DNA of 19,666 nucleotides from Phocaeicola_A sp964514145 (GTDB lineage: Bacteria > Bacteroidota > Bacteroidia > Bacteroidales > Bacteroidaceae): NCBI GenBank assembly GCA_964514145.1, contig CAZEPM010000026.1, positions 1-19,666 of the forward strand, in the 5' to 3' direction. Position numbers and translations under genes: made by a program. Below the pieces are notes generated by a model. It saw only the letters and a list, made by a program, of their open reading frames with translations. It was not told where the DNA came from and made no database searches. Below are positions 16,042-19,666 of this stretch, one piece after another (within the stretch, counting starts at the first letter, position 1; each line of letters begins with the position of its first letter).

Positions 16042-17904
16042 ATGGAAAAAAATACGCTTATAGGATTCATCCTGATAGGTGCCGTATTGATAGGATTCAG
16101 CATGTTCAACCGACCCGGCGAGGAAGAACAAGCACAAATGAGACACTATCAAGACTCCATACAGGCTATAGTAGATCAACAAATCGCAAAGCAGGCAGAA
16201 TTAGAAAGACAAGCGCAAGCTCTTATCCTACAAGACTCTACCTCTATCCTCTATCATGTACGTCAGGGGAATGAAGAGTTTATCACGTTGGAAAACGATT
16301 TGGTAAAACTCCAATTCACCACCAAAGGCGGACGCGTCAAATCAGCCCAACTCAAGAAATACAACGGTCAAGACCGGCAGCCGGTTGTTCTTTTCGACAA
16401 CCAAGATGCCGACTTGAACTTTGCATTCAACGGGAAAAACGAAAACATATTAACGTCCGAACTCTATTTCACTCCGACCAAAGCTACCGACACAACTCTG
16501 ACCATGCGTCTGGCAATGAACGGTGGCGGGTATCTCGACTTTAACTATAAACTGAAACCCGACAGCTATTTGGTTGATTTCGTTATCGAAGCACACGGCA
16601 TGCAAAACTATTTCGCTCCGTCTGTCAACTACGTCGACATCCAATGGCGACAACGTGCACGACAACAGGAAAAAGGATTCTCGTTTGAAAACCAACACAC
16701 GTCGCTATCGTATAAAGCCGTCGGCGAAAGCAGTGATTACCTGAGCAGTACGCAGCAAGAGACAAGCGACATCACAGAACGGTTAGACTGGATTGCCTTC
16801 AAAAACCAGTTTTTCTCGAGTGTACTCATTGCCGGACAGGATTTCGAGACTACCACGCTGACCTCTACCCCTCAACCGGAAGGAAGCGGCTACCTGAAGA
16901 ACTATGAAGCCGGTACGAAAACCTTCTTCGACCCCACGGGCAAACAACCGACACAAATGCAGTTCTATTTCGGTCCGAACCATTTCAAGACCTTGCAAAA
17001 GATGAACAAGCTGGCCGTCAACAACAAAGACATCGAGCTGGAAGACTTGGTTTATCTGGGCTGGCCTGTCATCCGTTGGATTAACCGCTGGTTTACGATC
17101 AACGTGTTCGACTGGCTATCGAGCTGGGGACTGAACATGGGCATTGTCCTCCTGCTGATGACACTGATTGTCAAGGCGTTGGTCTATCCGGCCACTTACA
17201 AGTCCTATATGTCATCCGCCAAGATGCGCGTGCTCCGCCCCTATGTCGAGGAGATCAACAAGAAATACCCCAAGCCCGAAGATGCCATGAAGAAGCAGCA
17301 GGAAACGATGGCACTCTATAGTAAATATGGAGTAAGTCCGATGGGAGGTTGCCTGCCGATGCTCATCCAGATGCCGGTGTTCATCGCCCTGTTCAACTTC
17401 GTGCCCAATGCCATCGAGTTGCGCCAGCAAAGCTTCCTATGGGCTTCCGACTTGTCAACCTACGACGACGTCATCCGTTGGGGTGTACACATCCCTTTTC
17501 TGGGAGAACATTTAAGCCTGTTCTGCCTGCTGTTCTGCGTCAGCAACCTGCTCAACACCTTCATCATGATGCGTCAGCAAGACACCGGTCAGCAACAATT
17601 CAAGGCCATGAAGTGGATGATGTATCTGATGCCCATTATGTTCATCTTCATCTTCAACAGCTATTCATCGGGCCTCAACTATTACTACTTCATCTCCGGA
17701 CTGATCAGCATCATCATCATGACCGTCCTCAGGAAGACCACCGACGAAGGCGCGATACTGGCCAGACTCGAAGCACGCATGCTGGCAAACAAGAACAACC
17801 CGAGAAAGCAAAGCGGTATGATGTCCAAACTGGTCGCCTTGCAAGAAGAGCAGAAACGCCTGATGCAGGAACGCGAACAGCGCGAGCACAAAAAGAAACG
17901 TTAA
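16042..17904 (+). CDS. yidC: Membrane protein insertase YidC
   Basis: YidC inserts and folds inner-membrane proteins, alone or with SecYEG. The 620 residues show the Gram-negative architecture: an N-terminal anchor (about 5-21), a large periplasmic beta-sandwich domain (about 30-340), then the conserved core with about five helices. The core starts near INVFDWLSSWGLNMGIVLLL and includes the cytoplasmic hairpin after AKMR (R396, the likely conserved groove arginine), SPMGGCLPMLIQMPVFIALF, and the last helices YLMPIMFIFIFNSYSSGL and ISGLISIIIMTVL. The C-terminus is strongly basic and ends HKKKR, as in YidC forms that contact ribosomes. GC content rises visibly in the second half of the gene. 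No terminator with a T-run follows; an inverted repeat at 17933-17952 lies inside the next promoter. Confidence 0.96.
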   Translation: MEKNTLIGFILIGAVLIGFSMFNRPGEEEQAQMRHYQDSIQAIVDQQIAKQAELERQAQALILQDSTSILYHVRQGNEEFITLENDLVKLQFTTKGGRVKSAQLKKYNGQDRQPVVLFDNQDADLNFAFNGKNENILTSELYFTPTKATDTTLTMRLAMNGGGYLDFNYKLKPDSYLVDFVIEAHGMQNYFAPSVNYVDIQWRQRARQQEKGFSFENQHTSLSYKAVGESSDYLSSTQQETSDITERLDWIAFKNQFFSSVLIAGQDFETTTLTSTPQPEGSGYLKNYEAGTKTFFDPTGKQPTQMQFYFGPNHFKTLQKMNKLAVNNKDIELEDLVYLGWPVIRWINRWFTINVFDWLSSWGLNMGIVLLLMTLIVKALVYPATYKSYMSSAKMRVLRPYVEEINKKYPKPEDAMKKQQETMALYSKYGVSPMGGCLPMLIQMPVFIALFNFVPNAIELRQQSFLWASDLSTYDDVIRWGVHIPFLGEHLSLFCLLFCVSNLLNTFIMMRQQDTGQQQFKAMKWMMYLMPIMFIFIFNSYSSGLNYYYFISGLISIIIMTVLRKTTDEGAILARLEARMLANKNNPRKQSGMMSKLVALQEEQKRLMQEREQREHKKKR

Positions 17905-17929
17905 TATTGGACTTAATACGGAAATAACC

Positions 17930-17960
17930 TTGCTACTTCTAAAAAGAAGTAGTACATTTG
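17930..17960 (+). promoter_or_regulatory. tRNA promoter with a perfect dyad filling its spacer
   Basis: TTG (17930-17932) and TACATTTG (17953-17960) are ideal Bacteroides -33 and -7 elements 20 bp apart. The spacer itself is CTACTTCT (17933-17940), AAAA, then AGAAGTAG (17945-17952), a perfect 8-4-8 inverted repeat. It could be an operator, a stem ending the yidC transcript, or chance. It drives the two tRNA genes that start at 17982. Confidence 0.75.
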
Positions 17961-17981
17961 CAACCGCAAAACAGAAAGGTC

Positions 17982-18055
<74 letters not shown>

Positions 18056-18069
18056 CCTCGAACGCAAAA

Positions 18070-18142
18070 GCACTCTTAGCTCAGTTGGTAGAGCAACTGA
18101 CTCTTAATCAGTGGGTCCAGGGTTCGAATCCCTGAGGGTGTA
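18070..18142 (+). tRNA. tRNA-Lys(CTT)
   Basis: The 73-base cloverleaf has acceptor GCACTCT/AGGGTGT with two G-T pairs, D arm GCTC/GAGC, and anticodon stem ACTGA/TCAGT with loop CTCTTAA, whose anticodon CTT reads AAG (Lys). The T arm is CAGGG-TTCGAAT-CCCTG and the discriminator base is A. No CCA is encoded. It is 14 bases after tRNA-Arg and is surely processed from the same precursor. A small ACACA/TGTGT hairpin follows at its 3' end. Confidence 0.95.
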
Positions 18143-18189
18143 CACATTTCTCTGTGTAAATAAGCCATATGATAAAAACAGAGGCAACG

Positions 18190-18223
18190 CTCCCTGACCT
18201 TCGGGTCAGGGAGTTTCTTTTTT
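18190..18223 (+). terminator. Strong rho-independent terminator of the tRNA transcript
   Basis: CTCCCTGACC (18190-18199) and GGTCAGGGAG (18204-18213) form a perfect 10-bp stem closed by a TTCG tetraloop and followed by TTTCTTTTTT. This is about 48 bases after tRNA-Lys. On the opposite strand the T-tract is weaker and more distant, so it may stop leftward transcripts only partly. Confidence 0.93.
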
Positions 18224-18273
18224 GCCCCCTGCGGGAAAACGCCTCCGACGTCCCAACGACTCACGGAGGAAGT

Positions 18274-18467
18274 GCACACCTCCACCATGCGGACGTACGA
18301 ACCGGTTTGTGAGGACAATGCGCGCCTCCACCATGCGGGCGTATGAACCTGTTTGCGAGGACAGTGCGCGCCTCCACCATGCGGGCGTACGAACCGGTTT
18401 GCGGGGACAATGCGCGCCTCCACCATGCGGGCGTACGAACCTGTTTGTGAGGACAGTGCGCACCTCC
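18274..18467. repeat. Tandem array of 46-bp repeats, four full copies, two alternating subtypes
   Basis: Units start at 18274, 18320, 18366 and 18412, with a ten-base partial copy at 18458. The shared core is CCTCCACCATGCGG followed by CGTACGAACC. Units 1 and 3 have AACCGGTTTG and end GACAAT; units 2 and 4 have AACCTGTTTG and end GACAGT. The array therefore has a 92-bp higher-order period. The odd units keep the palindrome AACCGGTT, which the even units lose. The array has no stop codon in any - strand frame. An imperfect hairpin CCTCCG/CGGAGG (18242-18269) sits just before it. It is GC-rich and lies between the tRNA terminator and the 3' end of the HU-like gene. No function is known to me. 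Confidence 0.9.
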
Positions 18468-18489
18468 TGACGTCTACCCGGGCAGGCCG

Positions 18490-18999
18490 TCACAATGAGC
18501 CTTCGTTCTCGCCATCATCCGGCGTAGAGCCGTCCGACGTCGAGCTTCCCGAGCTTAGCCCCTTCACCTGCCTGTAGTTCTCCAGCGATGCATACTGTAC
18601 GCCGTCGTCGTCCACGCCGGCATTCTCGAACGACAGTTCGTTCAAGATGGAGGAACGCAGGTCGGAATCAATCGTGAACAGTATCTTGACGTTGCGTATC
18701 AGCCCCGTGTGGAACTTGGTGATATCCTCCACCCCCTCGCTGCCGAACGACACCCGGAACGTTCCCAGCCCCGGGATGCGCACGCGGTTGCCCTGTACCG
18801 TCTGGTTGCGGATGAACTTGCCGATGAGCTTGGCGGCGGCCGTCAGCTCAAAGTCGGCCACGGTGGTGTCCTCTGTAGCCATACGTGTCATGATTTTTTC
18901 ACTTGCCGCCTTGCCCGTCTTGGGCACGGCGTACCACTTGCCCTGCTCGTCGGGCTTTTGCGGATTGCGTTTCCGCTGAAGTTTGTAAGATACACTCAT
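18490..18999 (-). CDS. HU family DNA-binding protein (HU-HIG type)
   Basis: The 169-residue protein fits the Bacteroidetes HU-like family with an N-terminal HU-related domain and a variable tail. It starts MSVSYKLQRKRNPQKP, typical of the family. The central helices ATEDTTVADFELTAAAKLIGKFI (41-63) precede VRIPGLGTFRV (73-83), the likely base of the DNA-contacting beta arm, and a hydrophobic strand follows (VKILFTID). The last ~20 residues are low complexity (Ser, Gly, Asp and Glu). It would act as a nucleoid or site-specific architectural protein; its target is unknown. Its own upstream spacer has four palindromic 23-bp repeats 105-196 bases before the start. I see no TAnnTTTG element upstream. 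Composition is more GC-rich than the sugar genes to the left. Confidence 0.88.
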   Translation of the reverse strand: MSVSYKLQRKRNPQKPDEQGKWYAVPKTGKAASEKIMTRMATEDTTVADFELTAAAKLIGKFIRNQTVQGNRVRIPGLGTFRVSFGSEGVEDITKFHTGLIRNVKILFTIDSDLRSSILNELSFENAGVDDDGVQYASLENYRQVKGLSSGSSTSDGSTPDDGENEGSL

Positions 19000-19103
19000 A
19001 ACTGTTTGTTTTTGATTGGTTTAACATATATCCTGCATAGTCCGGACAGTCGGTATCTGTCATGTCCGTCATGCTGATTTTCATCTCTGCCTGACCCGGT
19101 GCC

Positions 19104-19195
19104 CGACACATACGTATGTCTCACCTCGACACATACGTATCTCTCGACTCGACACATACGTAAGTCTTGCATCGACACATACGTATGTCTCCATC
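19104..19195. repeat. Four 23-bp iteron-like repeats with a palindromic core
   Basis: Units start at 19104, 19127, 19150 and 19173, exactly 23 bp apart, each beginning CGACACATACGTA. The first and last contain the perfect 12-bp palindrome ACATACGTATGT; the second has ATACGTATCT and the third ATACGTAAGT. The last six or seven bases of each unit vary. The array lies upstream of the - strand HU-like gene, so repeated binding sites for that protein or another dimeric factor are a reasonable guess. Confidence 0.92.
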
Positions 19196-19249
19196 GGCGA
19201 CTTTGGTGAGTCCGTGCATTGTATAGATTATTTACTATCAAGGAGCATG

Positions 19250-19267
19250 CCGTATCTGTCCATACGG
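19250..19267. other. Perfect 6-bp hairpin in the HU-malQ spacer
   Basis: CCGTAT (19250-19255) and ATACGG (19262-19267) flank a CTGTCC loop; an outer G-T pair extends it. It lies between the 23-bp and the 91-bp repeats. There is no T-run on the + side and only a weak one on the - side. Role unknown. Confidence 0.5.
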
Positions 19268-19336
19268 TAAATATAGACATCCTGCCGGACATATCCAAGG
19301 AAAAGAGCGGGAATCTGTCGAAAAAGGGTGACGGGT

Positions 19337-19541
19337 GCAGGCTTGGAGTGATTTCCAGCTACGGACATCACAGGATGGGCTACACCGTAAGCCATGCGTG
19401 GCATCTGCCTGCATGTCGGGGAGATGTACAGGTACGAAGTGATTTTCCGGCTACGGACATCATATGTCTGAGCACACCGTGAGCCATGCGGGGCATTTGC
19501 CTGCGTGTCGGGGAGATGTGCAGGCACGGAGTGATTTCCGG
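19337..19541. repeat. 91-92-bp tandem repeat, two copies and a partial third
   Basis: Copies start at 19337, 19428 and 19520 (the last broken off near 19541). Each carries GTGATTTCC (GTGATTTTCC in copy 2). Copies 1 and 2 also share CTACGGACATCA, GCCATGCG and GTCGGGGAGATGT. TGCCTGC (19498-19504) pairs perfectly with GCAGGCA (19520-19526) across a 15-base loop. In copy 1 the matching arms still pair for most positions through a G-T change. The array lies just downstream of the malQ-type gene end and may also serve in its termination. No protein is supported here, since the period is not a multiple of three. Confidence 0.85.
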
Positions 19542-19553
19542 ATGCGGAGGCGG

Positions 19554-19666
19554 CTAGCCGTGTGTGCGCCCGCCAAGGTCTATCAGTGTGCGTACACGGC
19601 GGTTGAACTCGTCGGCTCGGAGCAGCTCTTCGAGCGTCAGGTGCATGCGGTAGTTCCAGTAGTTGT
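19554..19666 (-). CDS. malQ: C-terminal fragment of a 4-alpha-glucanotransferase (partial)
   Basis: A - strand frame enters from the right edge and ends at 19554, giving 36 residues: NYWNYRMHLTLEELL, then a charged helix and RTLIDLGGRTHG. The W-x-YRMHLTLE-x-LL pattern close to the C-terminus is typical of the large Bacteroidetes and plant DPE2-type glucanotransferases (glycoside hydrolase family 77), which rearrange maltodextrins. Only the tail is visible, so the catalytic domain and any starch-binding modules are outside the window. It shares strand with the HU-like gene, 554 bases downstream. Confidence 0.72.
   Translation of the reverse strand, partial: NYWNYRMHLTLEELLRADEFNRRVRTLIDLGGRTHG

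Noticed and set aside
18274..18467. CRISPR array
   Set aside because: Units are contiguous 46-mers with no unique spacers, and no cas genes are present.
18222..18470. + strand frames of 74-82 codons through the 46-bp array
   Set aside because: They consist of repeat units read in shifting frames, with stops in some units, and lack any domain; better explained by non-coding tandem repeats.
19104..19195. CRISPR-like short repeat-spacer array
   Set aside because: The 23-bp period leaves only six to seven variable bases between conserved parts, far too short for spacers; iteron-like sites fit better.
19228..19527. 99-codon - strand frame across the 91-bp repeats
   Set aside because: It is a by-product of repeat DNA: the repeat is not a multiple of three, the two copies are read in different frames, and the peptide has no family features.

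Overview
The window is chromosomal DNA of a Bacteroidetes bacterium, most likely of the order Bacteroidales. Three things point there. Several genes have the phylum's sigma-ABfr promoter elements (-33 TTG and -7 TAnnTTTG) and lack clear Shine-Dalgarno sequences. YidC has the large periplasmic-domain form and is encoded next to pyrG. The HU-like protein is of the Bacteroidetes HU-HIG type. I cannot name a genus from sequence alone. Positions 1-18200 are ordinary and densely coding, almost entirely on the + strand. From about 18220 the sequence becomes visibly more GC-rich, the genes turn to the - strand and the spacers fill with tandem repeats.

Layout. A 24-residue gene end (2-76) is followed by folC (folate polyglutamylation). 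A canonical promoter overlapping the folC stop drives galM-galK, which are mutarotase and galactokinase, the entry into the Leloir pathway. Next come a second mutarotase with a lipoprotein signal (3883-5025) and a sodium/solute symporter (5113-7068). A terminator separates these from araD, and a second terminator with a 16-bp stem separates araD from araA. Then follow araA, an atypical FGGY-family ribulokinase (araB role), tkt, a terminator and rpiB.

Together these genes describe a pathway. Galactose and arabinose released outside or in the periplasm are equilibrated by the lipoprotein mutarotase and imported by the symporter. L-arabinose goes through AraA, the kinase and AraD to D-xylulose 5-phosphate, and transketolase and ribose-5-phosphate isomerase B feed this into central metabolism. 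Galactose is phosphorylated by GalK. Having both sugars side by side fits growth on arabinogalactan- or pectin-type glycans, but no SusC/SusD pair, glycoside hydrolase or regulator lies in the window.

Next is housekeeping DNA: pyrG (CTP synthase, real start GTG 14390) and yidC (membrane insertase), then tRNA-Arg(TCT) and tRNA-Lys(CTT). The tRNA pair has a textbook promoter whose 20-bp spacer is exactly a perfect 8-4-8 inverted repeat, and it ends in a strong terminator with a TTCG loop.

The last 1.4 kb is the least ordinary part. A - strand HU-HIG-type DNA-binding protein (18490-18999) is bracketed by three unrelated tandem-repeat families. On its 3' side are four 46-bp units alternating between two subtypes. 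On its 5' side are four 23-bp units, each centred on a palindrome-like ACATACGTATGT core, and further upstream 2.2 copies of a 91-92-bp unit that can fold into a hairpin. The window ends in the C-terminus of a 4-alpha-glucanotransferase (malQ type) on the - strand. I did not find a complete, clearly new multi-gene system. The HU gene with its repeat arrays and the dyad inside the tRNA promoter are the best candidates for something undescribed.
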